A stretch of 64,000 nucleotides of DNA, from positions 248,001 through 312,000 of the forward strand of contig MKWP01000015.1 of assembly GCA_001899805.1 (NCBI GenBank). Reading direction: 5' to 3'. The position numbers were made by a program, and so were the translations under genes. Source of the stretch: Lysobacterales bacterium 66-474 (GTDB lineage: Bacteria > Pseudomonadota > Gammaproteobacteria > Xanthomonadales > Rhodanobacteraceae). The notes beneath the pieces were generated by a model. That model was not told where the DNA came from and ran no database searches. It saw only the letters and a program-made list of their open reading frames with translations. Below are positions 35,418-48,092 of this stretch, in pieces (position 1 is the stretch's first letter; each line of letters opens with the position of its first letter).

Positions 35418-35622
35418 GAATTTTCAGCAAACCACTCCGAACCATCCATGGTGTCGGTTCCGCTCGTCATCCATGATGTTCACCCCTCGCCGCGTGCAAG
35501 ACCGCGTGCGGGAAATCATTCCGACGATACATTTCCGCGCGCCAACGCCCAACCGGCGCAAACCGGTCGGCTAGGATAAACGCGCAGCAGGTCCGGGTAA
35601 AGCCGTCGACGGCAGTCGAACA

Positions 35623-35856
35623 TCAACCGTTGGTCGCTTCGCGACCCTCGGGTTCGTCGACTCGGGCAGCCGCATCGACCCCAGCAGCCTCGTGCTCCTG
35701 CTTGATCCGCTGGTAGATCTCTTCGCGGTGCACCGCGACATCCTTGGGTGCAGTGATGCCGATGCGCACCTGATTGCCTTTGACGCCCAACACCGTGACC
35801 GTTACCTGGTCGCCGATCATCAGGGTTTCCCCTACGCGACGGGTCAAAATCAACAT
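35623..35856 (-). CDS. csrA: Carbon storage regulator CsrA/RsmA
   Basis: A 77-residue RNA-binding dimer that controls translation and stability of many mRNAs by binding GGA motifs. [23 protein letters not shown], split, and [25 protein letters not shown] match the conserved beta-strand core with the RNA-contacting RxGET and VHREE segments. The C-terminal tail (about 57-77, acidic) is longer than the 61-residue E. coli protein and is typical of Xanthomonads. GGAG seven bases before the ATG supports the start. It sits between alaS and tRNA-Ser, a widely conserved order. Confidence 0.97.
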   Translation of the reverse strand: MLILTRRVGETLMIGDQVTVTVLGVKGNQVRIGITAPKDVAVHREEIYQRIKQEHEAAGVDAAARVDEPEGREATNG

Positions 35857-36104
35857 GACGGAACTCCATTCGTTCGGATCAATTAGACCCGATACCCGCG
35901 TGTGCGTTCCCCTCCGGATCGCACACCACGGCAATTCAGGACGATCGCGAACAGGCGCGGATGCATGCGCGCGTTCAGGTTCCTCCATCACCCGCATTAG
36001 ACCGATGCAGGGGCGATCGATGCGTGGGGACTATAGCTGAACGGACCGCGGCGACGCAACGCAGAAGGCGTCAAAAACGGCATGACCATTGGCACGGCCG
36101 GAAA

Positions 36105-38756
<2,652 letters not shown>

Positions 38757-38929
38757 TCACGAAGCATTGACCCAACCGTCGAAGCGGGCTTGAAGACGAT
38801 TCGTACGGAGCCGCTGTTGTTGAAAGTCAGGCCAGGGAAGGCCGTTCTGGCGCTCATGTTTACGGTAACCATTCCAGTTGCGACACGGCTTCAGATGCCG
38901 CGATCAGGGACGATCGCATAGTGATGCCG

Positions 38930-39418
38930 TCAATCGCAGGAATCGCCAACCTCGGAATGAGTGACGATTCTAACCGTGGCGGCGGCAAAACCGCGACGGA
39001 GGAGGAAAGCCGCGCGTTTGCCGCGTTCGGCGTGACCGGCGACGGGCCTGGTCCCGTACTTCTTGCGCAGCTGCGCGCGCGCCAGCGCCAGCCAGTCGGC
39101 GTCCGCCGCATCCAGCAACGCGCGGATCGCGGCATCGGCCAATCCATGCGAACGCAATTCGGCGCGTATGCGGTCGGGTCCGTAGCCCTGCCCCACCCGC
39201 GCCCGCACGATCATCTCGCCGAAGCGGTGGTCGTCCTGATAGTGCTGATCGTGAAGGCGCTTCAGCGCATCGGTCGACTCATCTCCATCGCAACCGGCAT
39301 GCTCCAGCCGCGCGCGCAGTTCACGCTGCGAATATTCGCGGCGAGCGAGCATGCCGAGTGCGCGGTCGTAGGCACTGCGTTCCGGCCCGTCGCCACGCGT
39401 GTCACGCTTGCGCTTCAT
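38930..39418 (-). CDS. recX: Regulatory protein RecX
   Basis: A 162-residue helical-repeat protein that modulates RecA filaments. The N-terminal part (SAYDRALGMLARREYSQRELRARLEHAG, split) and QDDHRFGEMIVRARVGQGYGPDRIRAELRSHGL are canonical three-helix RecX repeats. The ATG at 39418 (MKRKRDTRGDGP) is chosen; upstream in-frame codons run through an intergenic repeat. It is directly downstream of recA on the same strand, the usual arrangement. The last about 20 residues after KKYGTRPVAG look less conserved. Confidence 0.93.
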   Translation of the reverse strand: MKRKRDTRGDGPERSAYDRALGMLARREYSQRELRARLEHAGCDGDESTDALKRLHDQHYQDDHRFGEMIVRARVGQGYGPDRIRAELRSHGLADAAIRALLDAADADWLALARAQLRKKYGTRPVAGHAERGKRAAFLLRRGFAAATVRIVTHSEVGDSCD

Positions 39419-39470
39419 CGCATTGCCGCGTGCACGGCCATTGCCACCCGAACCGATCGCTGGCCACCGA

Positions 39471-39504
39471 CGTCCCGGATTTCGCTTCGCTCCATCCGGG
39501 CTAC
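39471..39504. repeat. REP-like palindrome between recA and recX
   Basis: CCCGGATTTCGCTTCGCTCC followed by ATCCGGGCTAC: an imperfect palindrome (CCCGGAT/ATCCGGG). Its sequence matches the element half at 49676-49760, so it is a member of a dispersed GTAGCCCGGAT family. Confidence 0.75.
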
Positions 39505-39512
39505 CCGGCGAC

Positions 39513-40553
<1,041 letters not shown>

Positions 40554-40687
40554 TGTGGAACCCTCGATTGATTGATCGTGCCGGGTGAAGTATTGCGTGG
40601 CCGGTTCTCACGAATTGAGACCATGCCATCGCATTGCCACGGCCATTATTCCACACCACTCCCGCGGGGGAAGCGGCGCACGCCGCG

Positions 40688-41191
40688 TCACGCGGTAAGG
40701 ATTTCCTGAACGCCTTCCAATGCGCGTGCCACCGTTTGCCGGCGCACCGCATCGCGGTCACCGTCGAAATGGAAGACCTCGACGAGTGCTTGCCCACCAC
40801 GTCGTTGCCACGCAATCCACACCGTGCCGACCGGCTTGTCGGGCGTGCCGCCCGATGGTCCGGCGATGCCGGTCACGGCCACCGCGATGGTGGCATCGAG
40901 GCGCGCGAGTGCGCCCGCCACCATTTCCAGTGCGCATTCGCGGCTGACCGCGCCGTGGTGTTCCAGCGTCGTCGCCGTCACGCCCAGCAACGCCTGTTTG
41001 AGGGCGTTGCTGTAAGTGACCGCACCACCCTGGAACCACGCCGAGCTGCCATCGATGTCGGTCACGAGCTTCGCGATCCAGCCCCCGGTGCAGGATTCGG
41101 CGGTCGCCAGCATCCCGCCCTGCGTGCGCAGCACCTGGGCGACCCGTTCGGCAAGTCGGCGCAGCGCGGCATCGTCGGGGATGGCGTTCAC
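40688..41191 (-). CDS. pncC: Nicotinamide-nucleotide amidohydrolase (CinA C-terminal domain)
   Basis: A 167-residue CinA_C protein that deamidates NMN to NaMN in NAD recycling. LATAESCTGGWIAKLVTDIDGSSAWFQGGAVTYSN (split; catalytic Ser/Tyr region), GVSREC-like AVSRECALEMVAGAL and AVTGIAGPSGGTPDKPVGTVWIA are diagnostic. The long CinA N-terminal domain is absent, as in E. coli YgaD/PncC. GGAG seven bases upstream selects a GTG start at 41191 over a TTG two codons earlier. As in many bacteria it lies just upstream of recA. Confidence 0.95.
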   Translation of the reverse strand: MNAIPDDAALRRLAERVAQVLRTQGGMLATAESCTGGWIAKLVTDIDGSSAWFQGGAVTYSNALKQALLGVTATTLEHHGAVSRECALEMVAGALARLDATIAVAVTGIAGPSGGTPDKPVGTVWIAWQRRGGQALVEVFHFDGDRDAVRRQTVARALEGVQEILTA

Positions 41192-41271
41192 GGGCAAACT
41201 CCGAATGTCGAGACCGTCGTTCTACCGCAATCCGGCGCCTGCGCCAAGCACGACGCGCCGTCGGCAACGAA

Positions 41272-41820
41272 TCAGGCCATCGCCATCGGGGAACCCAGGC
41301 ACGACCACACCGATGCGGCTCCGAGCCCGGTGCCGATCAGGACGCCCACCAGCACGTCGGTCGGATAGTGCAACCCCAGCACCACCCTGGACATGGCGAC
41401 CAGCACGGTGAACACGATCAGCGGCAGCGCCAGGAACGGGAACCAGGCGACGGCGACGATGGTGAAACTGACCGCGTGCAAGGTGTGGCCGGAAGGAAAG
41501 CTGTATTCGTCCAGCGCCGCCGCGCGGGCGGTCACGTCCGCGTGTGCACGGAACGGACGCAGCCTGCGCGTATGCAATTTGAGGGTGCGATACAGCAACC
41601 ACGCGACGAAACCGGTCACCAGCATCTGCAGGGCGGCAATCATGCCGCGCGCGCCGCCGAATGCGACGAGTGCGGCCATCAGTCCGTACCAGAATCCGCC
41701 GTTCCCGAGGCGGCTGACGATGCCGAAGAACCGGTGCACGCCGGGTCGCCTGGCCCAATGACTGGCCATGCGGCAGAGGTGCGGATCAAGCGTCCTAAGC
41801 AGCAGCGCCGATCGGGTCAT
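41272..41820 (-). CDS. PAP2-family membrane phosphatase
   Basis: A 182-residue inner-membrane phosphatase with about five hydrophobic segments. All three PAP2 motifs are visible: KLHTRRLRPF (K-x6-RP), EYSFPSGHTLHA (PSGH) and SRVVLGLHYPTDV (SRxxxxxHxxxD). Likely substrates are phosphatidic acid, phosphatidylglycerophosphate or undecaprenyl pyrophosphate. The ATG at 41820 lies inside the 3' end of the upstream glycosyltransferase gene (26-base overlap), so the two are co-translated and probably act on the same lipid-linked pathway. Confidence 0.9.
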   Translation of the reverse strand: MTRSALLLRTLDPHLCRMASHWARRPGVHRFFGIVSRLGNGGFWYGLMAALVAFGGARGMIAALQMLVTGFVAWLLYRTLKLHTRRLRPFRAHADVTARAAALDEYSFPSGHTLHAVSFTIVAVAWFPFLALPLIVFTVLVAMSRVVLGLHYPTDVLVGVLIGTGLGAASVWSCLGSPMAMA

Positions 41821-42940
41821 GGCCGTGCTCCCGCACCAAAGTGCGCAGCAGTTTGTCGAATTCGGCAGTGACCGCGTCCGGCGCACACTGCTGTGCCGCG
41901 ATCCTCGCGTTGACGCCGAGCATCCGGCACGTCTCGGCATCCAGCCCGAGTTCATAGGCCGAAGTGATGAACCCGCGTGCATCCGATGCCGGGACCACGA
42001 GACCGGAGATTCCATTGGCGACGTGTTCCTGTGCGGCGGCACGATCGAAGGCGACCACCGCTAGTCCCGACGCCATGGCTTCCAATACGACATTGCCGAA
42101 GGTTTCGGTAAGGCTCGGAAACAGGAACACGTCGGCACTGGCGTAATGCGTCGCCAGTTCCTCGCCATGCATGGTCCCGGCGAAGATCACATCCGGATAG
42201 GCATCCGCGAGCGCGCCGCGCTGCGGGCCGTCGCCGACCATCACCATGCGCGCGGCTGGAATCCGCGCCTGCAACGCACGGAACGCCTGCAACGCGAGCC
42301 CGAGGCCCTTCTCGGCCGCAAGCCGACCCACGCACAACATCACCGGGGCATCGCCGCGAACGCCCCAGCTCCTGCGCAAGGCGGGCTCCCGGCGTGCCGG
42401 CGTGAACAGATCGGTATCCACGCCACGGCGCAGCTTTCGCACCCGCCGGATGCCGGCCTCGGACAGCTCATCGAGCAGTGCGCGGGTGGGCACCAGCGTC
42501 ATCTGCGCGCGCCGGTGGAACTGCATCAGGCGCGAACGCACCAGCGGCGCCAGCAGGCCGACACCGTAATGCGAGGCGTAATCATGGAAGCGCGTGTGGA
42601 AGCCGGTCACGGTGGGGATTTGCAGGTTGTTCGCCGCGCGCATGGCGGAGATGCCCAGCAGTCCCTCGGTGGCGACATAGACCGCATCGGGCCGCCGCTC
42701 ACACCAACGCCTGCGCAATTCCCCGCCCTGCGGCATGCCCACCTGCAATCCGGGGTAGCGCGGCAAGGGCGCGCCGCGGGCGAAGATCAGTTCCACCTTG
42801 CCATCGCTTCCAGGCTTGCCCGGACGCACCACTTCGACACGGTGCCCGCGCGCTGCCAACCCGAGGGCCAGCGTCCTCACCGTGAGGGCGACGCCATTGA
42901 CCTGCGGCGGCCAGGTTTCGGTCACGAATGCGATGTGCAT
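41795..42940 (-). CDS. GT4-family glycosyltransferase, MgtA-like
   Basis: A 381-residue GT-B enzyme. The N-terminal acceptor domain begins MHIAFVTETWPPQVNGVALTV, split, characteristic of GDP-mannose-dependent alpha-mannosyltransferases that glycosylate diacylglycerol or related lipids. The donor domain has CVGRLAAEKGL near 205 and the E-x7-E motif in PSLTETFGNVVLEAMASG near 285. Cytoplasmic or membrane-associated. The product overlaps a PAP2 phosphatase gene, which suggests a shared lipid or glycolipid pathway. Donor sugar is inferred from family only. Confidence 0.88.
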   Translation of the reverse strand: MHIAFVTETWPPQVNGVALTVRTLALGLAARGHRVEVVRPGKPGSDGKVELIFARGAPLPRYPGLQVGMPQGGELRRRWCERRPDAVYVATEGLLGISAMRAANNLQIPTVTGFHTRFHDYASHYGVGLLAPLVRSRLMQFHRRAQMTLVPTRALLDELSEAGIRRVRKLRRGVDTDLFTPARREPALRRSWGVRGDAPVMLCVGRLAAEKGLGLALQAFRALQARIPAARMVMVGDGPQRGALADAYPDVIFAGTMHGEELATHYASADVFLFPSLTETFGNVVLEAMASGLAVVAFDRAAAQEHVANGISGLVVPASDARGFITSAYELGLDAETCRMLGVNARIAAQQCAPDAVTAEFDKLLRTLVREHGHDPIGAAA

Positions 42941-43139
42941 GATTCAAGGTTCGCTTTGGATTCGGGCAAACCTTCGCATTCCGATGTTGCGCCCTCGCTA
43001 CCGCGTGATGACCGGTTGGTGACGCGGGCTCGCGATGCGCGGGGCATCAACCTCCGTCACGCAATCGTCTTGCTCCGTTCAAGATCGTGAAATCCAGCGC
43101 AGGCATGGTCGAAGGCACCGATTCCCATGGAGGCCCGCC

Positions 43140-43241
43140 GTGTCGCAATTCATCCGCAAAGCCGGCGTCGACTGCATCCTGTTGCTGGTTCTGGCCTGCA
43201 CGCTCGCGGCCGTCGTGGGCACCGCCTTCGCGATGCCGTGA
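43140..43241 (+). CDS. Possible 33-residue single-span membrane peptide
   Basis: A GTG at 43140 has a perfect GGAGG six bases upstream. It opens 33 codons: SQFIRKAGVD, then a hydrophobic helix (CILLLVLACTLAAVVGTAF) and AMP before TGA. The basic N-terminus predicts an inner-membrane anchor with the N-terminus in the cytoplasm. It stands alone between the glycosyltransferase and phoU genes. The strong ribosome site is the main support; no homologue is recognised. Confidence 0.5.
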   Translation: MSQFIRKAGVDCILLLVLACTLAAVVGTAFAMP

Positions 43242-43321
43242 ACGTTGGCTGAGCCCCAAGCAGCCTGTCGCGAATGGATGGCCAATCGTGTTTCGTGTCG
43301 GCGCGATCCGCAGGCGACGCT

Positions 43322-44026
43322 TCAAGGTTCGTAAGTCTCGTCGCGCCGGGCACGCGGTTCGTTGAGCGTTTCGCCGCGCACCACGAACCAGATGTTTTCG
43401 GCGATGTTGGTCGCGTGGTCGCCGATGCGTTCGATGTTCTTGGCGATGAACAGCAGATGCGTGCAGGCCGTGATGCTGCGCGGGTCTTCCATCATGTAGG
43501 TGAGCAGTTCGCGGAACAGCGTGGTGTAGAGGGCATCGAGGTCGGCATCGCGTTCCCATACGGCGTAGGCCAACTCCGCATCCTGCGCGGCGTAGGCGCG
43601 CATCGCATCGCGGATCAGCCTGCAGGCCATCCTCGACATCGGCGCGAGGCTGCCCACCAGCGGCACGGGCGCCGAGAGGTTCAGCGTCATCGAACGCCGG
43701 GCGACGTTGGTGGCGTAGTCGCCGATGCGCTCGATGTCGGAAGCGATGCGCAGCGCAGCGAGCACTTCGCGCAGGTCGCGTGCCATCGGCTGGCGCAGCG
43801 CCAGCAGCCGCAGCACGTCGTTGCTGATCTGCCGCTCCCGATTGTCGATCTCGTCATCGTTGTCGGCGACGCGCTGGGCGGCCTTGCTGTCGCGCTTGCC
43901 CAGCGCGTCCATGGCCGCTTCCAGTTGTTTCGCGGAAAGTTCGCCCATCGCGGCGATCTCGCCGGTGAGGCGGGCCATTTCCTCGTCGTAGCTTTTCACG
44001 AGGTGGTCGTGGGGTTGGGTCGTCAT
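43322..44026 (-). CDS. phoU: Phosphate signalling regulator PhoU
   Basis: A 234-residue cytoplasmic protein of two three-helix bundles, each with a metal-binding motif: DIERIGDYATNVARR near 97 and NIERIGDHATNIAENIWF near 199. It links the PstSCAB transporter to PhoR and keeps PhoR in the inhibitory state when phosphate is plentiful. It is the last gene of the pstSCAB-phoU run. The 188 bases between pstB and phoU carry an intergenic repeat. Confidence 0.97.
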   Translation of the reverse strand: MTTQPHDHLVKSYDEEMARLTGEIAAMGELSAKQLEAAMDALGKRDSKAAQRVADNDDEIDNRERQISNDVLRLLALRQPMARDLREVLAALRIASDIERIGDYATNVARRSMTLNLSAPVPLVGSLAPMSRMACRLIRDAMRAYAAQDAELAYAVWERDADLDALYTTLFRELLTYMMEDPRSITACTHLLFIAKNIERIGDHATNIAENIWFVVRGETLNEPRARRDETYEP

Positions 44027-44057
44027 GGCAGTTTCACTCGATGAATTGGGGTTTGCT

Positions 44058-44160
44058 CGTCGTCCCGGCGAAGGCCGGGATCCACGTTGCTGTTGCGAAG
44101 ATCAAAATGGATCCCGGGTTCCGCTCGCGATGAAGCCGCGAACGGCCCCGGGATGACGAC
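44058..44160. repeat. Dispersed palindromic repeat between pstB and phoU
   Basis: CGTCGTCCCGGCGAAGGCCGGGATCCA (shown in part) at one end and TGGATCCCGGG...CCCCGGGATGACGAC at the other form an inverted-repeat element of the common proteobacterial type; GGATCCA/TGGATCC pair inside. It lies within the pst-phoU transcript and could set relative mRNA stability. Confidence 0.75.
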
Positions 44161-44214
44161 ACGAATGACAGTGTTGCGTTGAGTGCACCTCGACGTATTG
44201 CTCAAAGCACGATC

Positions 44215-45042
44215 TCACCCAAACCTCCCGGAGATGTAGTCCTCGGTCTGCCGCTTGGCCGGTTTGGTGAAGATCTTCTCGGTCGCGTCGAATTCCACCA
44301 GCTCGCCCAGGTACATGAAGGCGGTACGGTCGGACACGCGCGCGGCCTGCTGCATGTTGTGGGTGACGATCACGATGGTGTAATCGCGTTTCAATTCCTC
44401 GATCAGTTGCTCGATGCGGCCGGTGGCGATCGGATCGAGCGCCGAGGTGGGCTCGTCCAGCAACAGCACTTCGGGTTTCAGCGCAATGCTGCGCGCGATG
44501 CACAGCCGCTGCTGCTGGCCGCCCGACAGGCCCAGCGCGTTGCGCTTCAGCTTGTCCTTCACTTCGTCCCACAGCGCCGCGCGGCGCAGCGCCTGTTCGA
44601 CGCGCACGTCCATTTCCGACTTCGACAATTTCTCGTGGTGGCGGATGCCCCAGGCGATGTTCTCGAAGATCGTCATCGGGAACGGCACCGGCTTCTGGAA
44701 CACCATGCCGACCTTGCTGCGCAGTTTGTGGACGGGATAGCCGGTATCGAGGATGTTCTCGCCGTCCAGCAGCACTTCGCCCATCGCGCGCATGCCGGGA
44801 TAGATCGCGTAGATGCGGTTGAACACCCGCAGCAAAGTCGATTTGCCGCAACCGGACGGGCCGATGATCGCGGTGACCTGCTTTTCCGGGATGTCCATGC
44901 TGATGTTGTTCAGCGCCTGCGAATCGCCGTACATGAAGTCCAGGTTGCGCACCGCCAGCTTGGGCGGCGGCGCCACGATGGCGGAGGCGACCGTCTGCGC
45001 GGATGCAGGAGGCGGGTTCAGCAAGGCGGCGTCCTCAATCAT
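44215..45042 (-). CDS. pstB: Phosphate ABC transporter ATP-binding protein
   Basis: A 275-residue ATPase of the high-affinity phosphate importer. Walker A GPSGCGKS at 61-68, signature [16 protein letters not shown] near 172, and Walker [21 protein letters not shown] are standard PstB, as is the [13 protein letters not shown] substrate-specific segment after Walker A. It starts MIEDAALLN, with an 8-base overlap with the pstA stop, so it is translationally coupled. The N-terminal extension of about 25 residues is longer than in E. coli. Confidence 0.97.
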   Translation of the reverse strand: MIEDAALLNPPPASAQTVASAIVAPPPKLAVRNLDFMYGDSQALNNISMDIPEKQVTAIIGPSGCGKSTLLRVFNRIYAIYPGMRAMGEVLLDGENILDTGYPVHKLRSKVGMVFQKPVPFPMTIFENIAWGIRHHEKLSKSEMDVRVEQALRRAALWDEVKDKLKRNALGLSGGQQQRLCIARSIALKPEVLLLDEPTSALDPIATGRIEQLIEELKRDYTIVIVTHNMQQAARVSDRTAFMYLGELVEFDATEKIFTKPAKRQTEDYISGRFG

Positions 45043-45904
45043 GGGTGACCCTGTGGCGATGCAGATACCAGCGCGCGCACAGGCTGAGCAGCAGCACGAA
45101 CAGCGTGATCAGCAGTGCGCCGGCCCAGGCGATCGCGTGCAGCGCCGGGTTGGGGTCGTTGGTGTACTGGTAGATCGCCACGGGAATGCTTGCCATCTTG
45201 TCCAGCGGGTTGGCGACCATGAAGTTGTTGCCGAAGGCGGTGAACAGCAGCGGCGCGGTTTCGCCGGCGAGGCGCGCCAGTGCCAGCAGCACGCCGGTGA
45301 CGATGCCCGAGATCGCCGCGCGCATCAGCACTTGCGTCGTCAATTTCCATTGCGGGATGCCCAGCGACAGCGCCGCTTCGCGCAACGTGCCCGGCACCAG
45401 CTGCAGCATCTCGTCGGTAGTGCGCACGATCACCGGCAGGCCGATCAGCGCCAACGCGATGGCGCCGGCGAGACCGGAGAACGATACCGCGCCGTGGGTG
45501 AGGTTCGACATCGGCAGCACCACGATGACGTACACGAACAGGCCCAGCACGATCGACGGTGCCGACAGCAGGATGTCGTTGAGGAAACGGATGACAGCGC
45601 CCAGCTTCGTGCGATTCGCGTATTCGGCGAGGAAGGTGCCGGCCAGCACGCCGATCGGCGCGCAGATCGCGAGCGCGAGCATGTCCATGACCAGGCTGCC
45701 CACGATGGCGTTGGCGAGGCCGCCCTCGTCGGCATAGGCGGTGATCCTGGTGAACAGCTTGAGGTCCAATGCGCTGAGGCCGTTCTTCACCGTGATCCAC
45801 AGGATCCAGATCAGGAACACCAGCCCCACCGCGGCGGCGAGGCCGCTGAGCAGCATGGCCGCCACGTTGATGGCACGCCGGCGAACGTAGACGTCGACCG
45901 CCAT
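45035..45904 (-). CDS. pstA: Phosphate ABC transporter permease PstA
   Basis: A 289-residue inner-membrane permease with six hydrophobic segments. The cytoplasmic coupling loop [49 protein letters not shown] (split; EAA motif near 195-215) is typical. It pairs with PstC and is driven by PstB. Its ATG shares one base with the pstC stop (TGATG), indicating re-initiation. The C-terminus overlaps pstB by eight bases. Confidence 0.97.
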   Translation of the reverse strand: MAVDVYVRRRAINVAAMLLSGLAAAVGLVFLIWILWITVKNGLSALDLKLFTRITAYADEGGLANAIVGSLVMDMLALAICAPIGVLAGTFLAEYANRTKLGAVIRFLNDILLSAPSIVLGLFVYVIVVLPMSNLTHGAVSFSGLAGAIALALIGLPVIVRTTDEMLQLVPGTLREAALSLGIPQWKLTTQVLMRAAISGIVTGVLLALARLAGETAPLLFTAFGNNFMVANPLDKMASIPVAIYQYTNDPNPALHAIAWAGALLITLFVLLLSLCARWYLHRHRVTHD

Positions 45905-46875
45905 CACGCGCCCTCCCGTTTTGCCAGCCGGCGCAGCATCAGGCGGGAAATCAGCAGCACCACGAAGGTGACCACGAACAGCAGGAAGCCCAGCGCGATC
46001 AGCGCCGAACGGTGCGTGCCGACCGCCTCGTTGAATTCGTTGGCGATGGAGGAAGAGATCGAGGTGCCGGGCATCAACAGTGATGACGTGATGTTGTACG
46101 CGTTGCCGAGCACGAAGGTGACCGCCATCGTCTCGCCCAGTGCACGGCCGAGCCCCAGGAAGATCCCGCCGATCACCGCCGAGCGCGTGTACGGCAACAC
46201 GATGTCCCACACCACTTCCCACGTCGTCGAACCCAGCGCATAGGACGATTCCTTGAGCCGGTTCGGCACGGTCTGGAACACCTCGCGCATCACCGACGAG
46301 ATGAACGGCAGGATCATCACCGCCAGCACGATGCCCGCGGTCAAGAGGCCCAGTCCGATCGGCGGGCCTTCGAACAACTTGCCGAGCAACGGGATGCGGC
46401 CGAGCGTGGCAGACAGGCCGGGTTCGACGCGCGCCATGAACGGCACGAACACGAACAGTCCCCACATGCCGTAGATGATCGACGGAATGCTGGCCAGCAG
46501 TTCAATGGCCGTGGCCACCGGACCGCGCAGCCAGGTCGGCGCGATCTCGGTGAGGAACAACGCGATCCCGAAACTCAAGGGCACCGCGAGGACGAGCGCA
46601 ATCAGCGACGTCACCAGCGTGCCGAAGATCGGTGCCAGCGCGCCATAGGTATCGGTGACCGGATTCCAATCGGCGCTGGTGAGGAAGTGCAGCCCCTGCC
46701 CGAACAGCACTTCGCGTCCACCCCACAGGGTCGAGAGCGCGGCGCCCAGCAATGCCGCCAGCACCAGCAGCGCACACACCTTCAGCAGCCGGCGAAACCA
46801 CGCGTCGTGGCGCGCGTCCGCGCGACTGCGACGGTCGGTGCTGCTGATTACGGCGATGGCGGGGATCGATGACAT
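45904..46875 (-). CDS. pstC: Phosphate ABC transporter permease PstC
   Basis: A 323-residue inner-membrane permease with six to seven hydrophobic segments, an N-terminal cytoplasmic stretch and the EAA-type loop KESSYALGSTTWEVVWDIVLPYTRSAVIGGIFLGLGRALGETMAVTFVLGN (split). IPSIIYGMWGLFVFVPF is a PstC signature. The ATG at 46875 (MSSIPAIAV) starts the protein; a longer in-frame opening to 47022 would translate an intergenic repeat and is rejected. It forms the channel with PstA. Confidence 0.96.
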   Translation of the reverse strand: MSSIPAIAVISSTDRRSRADARHDAWFRRLLKVCALLVLAALLGAALSTLWGGREVLFGQGLHFLTSADWNPVTDTYGALAPIFGTLVTSLIALVLAVPLSFGIALFLTEIAPTWLRGPVATAIELLASIPSIIYGMWGLFVFVPFMARVEPGLSATLGRIPLLGKLFEGPPIGLGLLTAGIVLAVMILPFISSVMREVFQTVPNRLKESSYALGSTTWEVVWDIVLPYTRSAVIGGIFLGLGRALGETMAVTFVLGNAYNITSSLLMPGTSISSSIANEFNEAVGTHRSALIALGFLLFVVTFVVLLISRLMLRRLAKREGA

Positions 46876-46903
46876 GGGATCTTCGAAGAAGCACGAGATG
46901 TTT

Positions 46904-47018
46904 CCCCTCTCCCTTCGGGAGAGGGTGCCCCGAAGGGGCGGGTGAGGGTTCGGGCGAAGCGAGGCATAGCGGAATCCCCGTACCCTCACCCCAACCCCTC
47001 TCCCGAAGGGAGAGGGGC
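46904..47018. repeat. REP pair between pstS and pstC
   Basis: CCCCTCTCCCTTCGGGAGAG and GGTGCCCCGAAGGGGCGGGT, then after a spacer ACCCTCACCCC and CCTCTCCCGAAGGGAGAGGGG. Each half is a hairpin and the halves are inverted to each other. The same family occurs at 62375-62521. Inside the pst operon it may reduce expression of the permease genes relative to pstS. Confidence 0.85.
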
Positions 47019-47028
47019 TCAAACGCGC

Positions 47029-48048
47029 TTACTGCTTGAACTCGGTCTTCCAATAACCCTCGATCTGAGTCACCAGGCTGGCCGGAAGCGGTACGTAGTC
47101 CAGCGCCGTGGCCGCCGCCTTGCCGTCGTCGTACGCATAGCGGAAGAAATCGAAAGCCACCTTCGAATTTGCGACGTTCTTCGGCTGCTTGTACATGATC
47201 ACCCACGAGGTGGCGGTGATCGGCCACGCGTCGGTGCCCGGCGCGTTGGTCATCAGCAGGTTGAAGTTCTTCGCGTGCGACCAGTCGGCGGTCGCGGCGG
47301 CAGCCTGGAAGCTCGCGGTCTCGGGGCTGACCACCTTGCCGGCGGCGTTCTTCATGCGCGCGTAGCCCAGCTTGTTCTGCACGGCGTAGGCGTATTCCAC
47401 ATAGCCGATCGAATTCGGAATCTGCTTGACGTAGGCCGACACGCCCTCGTTGCCCTTGCCGCCGATGCCGACCGGCCATTTCACCGCGGTGCCTTCGCCG
47501 ACCTTCGATTTCCAATCGGCGCTGACCTTGGACAAGTAGTTGGTGACGTTGAAGCTGGTGCCCGAACCATCCGAACGATGTACCACGGTGATCTTCGCGC
47601 TGGGCAGCGCGATGTCCGGGTTCAGCGCCGCGATCGCGGGATCGGACCAGTTGGTGATCTGGCCGAGGAAGATCTTCGCCAGCACCTGGCCGTCCAGCAC
47701 CAATTTGCCCGGCGCGATGCCGGCGATGTTGTACGCCGGCACGATGCCGCCGATCACGTCGGGAAACTGGCCCAGGCCGAACTTGTCCAGGGTCGCTTCG
47801 TCCAGCGGCATGTCGGATGCACCGAAGTCCACCGTGCCGGCCTTGATCTGCGCGATGCCGCCGCCCGAGCCGATGGACTGGTAGTTCACGCGGTTGCCGG
47901 TTTTCTCGGCGTAAGCCGCCGACCATTTCGAGATGACCGGATACACGAAGCTCGAACCGGCGCCAGTGATGTCGGTGGCGTGCGCCGCGCCGATGCCGAG
48001 CGCGAGCGTGGTGGCGAGTGCGAGCAGGCGGAGCTTGTTGCGATTCAT
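47029..48048 (-). CDS. pstS: Periplasmic phosphate-binding protein PstS
   Basis: A 339-residue periplasmic protein with a signal peptide cut after GIGAAHA (about 24). It begins TDITGAGSSFVYPVISKWSAAY and has the phosphate-binding GSGGGIAQIKAGTVDFGASDMPL near 62-83 and HRSDGSGTSFNVTNYLSKV near 158 (both split across the pocket). It captures phosphate and delivers it to PstCA. First gene of the pst operon, preceded by a PHO box about 235 bases upstream and a leader rich in hairpins. Confidence 0.97.
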   Translation of the reverse strand: MNRNKLRLLALATTLALGIGAAHATDITGAGSSFVYPVISKWSAAYAEKTGNRVNYQSIGSGGGIAQIKAGTVDFGASDMPLDEATLDKFGLGQFPDVIGGIVPAYNIAGIAPGKLVLDGQVLAKIFLGQITNWSDPAIAALNPDIALPSAKITVVHRSDGSGTSFNVTNYLSKVSADWKSKVGEGTAVKWPVGIGGKGNEGVSAYVKQIPNSIGYVEYAYAVQNKLGYARMKNAAGKVVSPETASFQAAAATADWSHAKNFNLLMTNAPGTDAWPITATSWVIMYKQPKNVANSKVAFDFFRYAYDDGKAAATALDYVPLPASLVTQIEGYWKTEFKQ

Positions 48049-48092
48049 GGTGGTCACGCGGATCTCCTGGTGCGCAGTGGTGGGATTTGGTA

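Larger units (their letters stand above)
35055..35622. other. Gene-free stretch of truncated tRNA-Ser copies and palindromes
   Basis: No gene is supported. In minus-strand order from csrA: a partial element, an 18-base tRNA-Ser 5' fragment, the 69-bp element copy 3, a 75-base truncated tRNA-Ser, a related palindromic element, and the leader of the intact tRNA-Ser. The sequence 35265-35341 recurs exactly at 35400-35476. Confidence 0.8.

Noticed and set aside
35055..35480. CRISPR array, because repeated palindromic units alternate with other sequence
   Set aside because: Repeats differ in length and spacing, contain tRNA pieces, and no cas genes are in the window.
40554..40687. LexA (SOS) box upstream of recA
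   Set aside because: Only a weak CTCA-TGAG inverted repeat is present; neither an enteric nor a Xanthomonad LexA consensus was found.
46876..47022. Longer N-terminus for PstC
   Set aside because: The extra codons translate the intergenic REP element; MSSIPAIAV at 46875 is the natural start.
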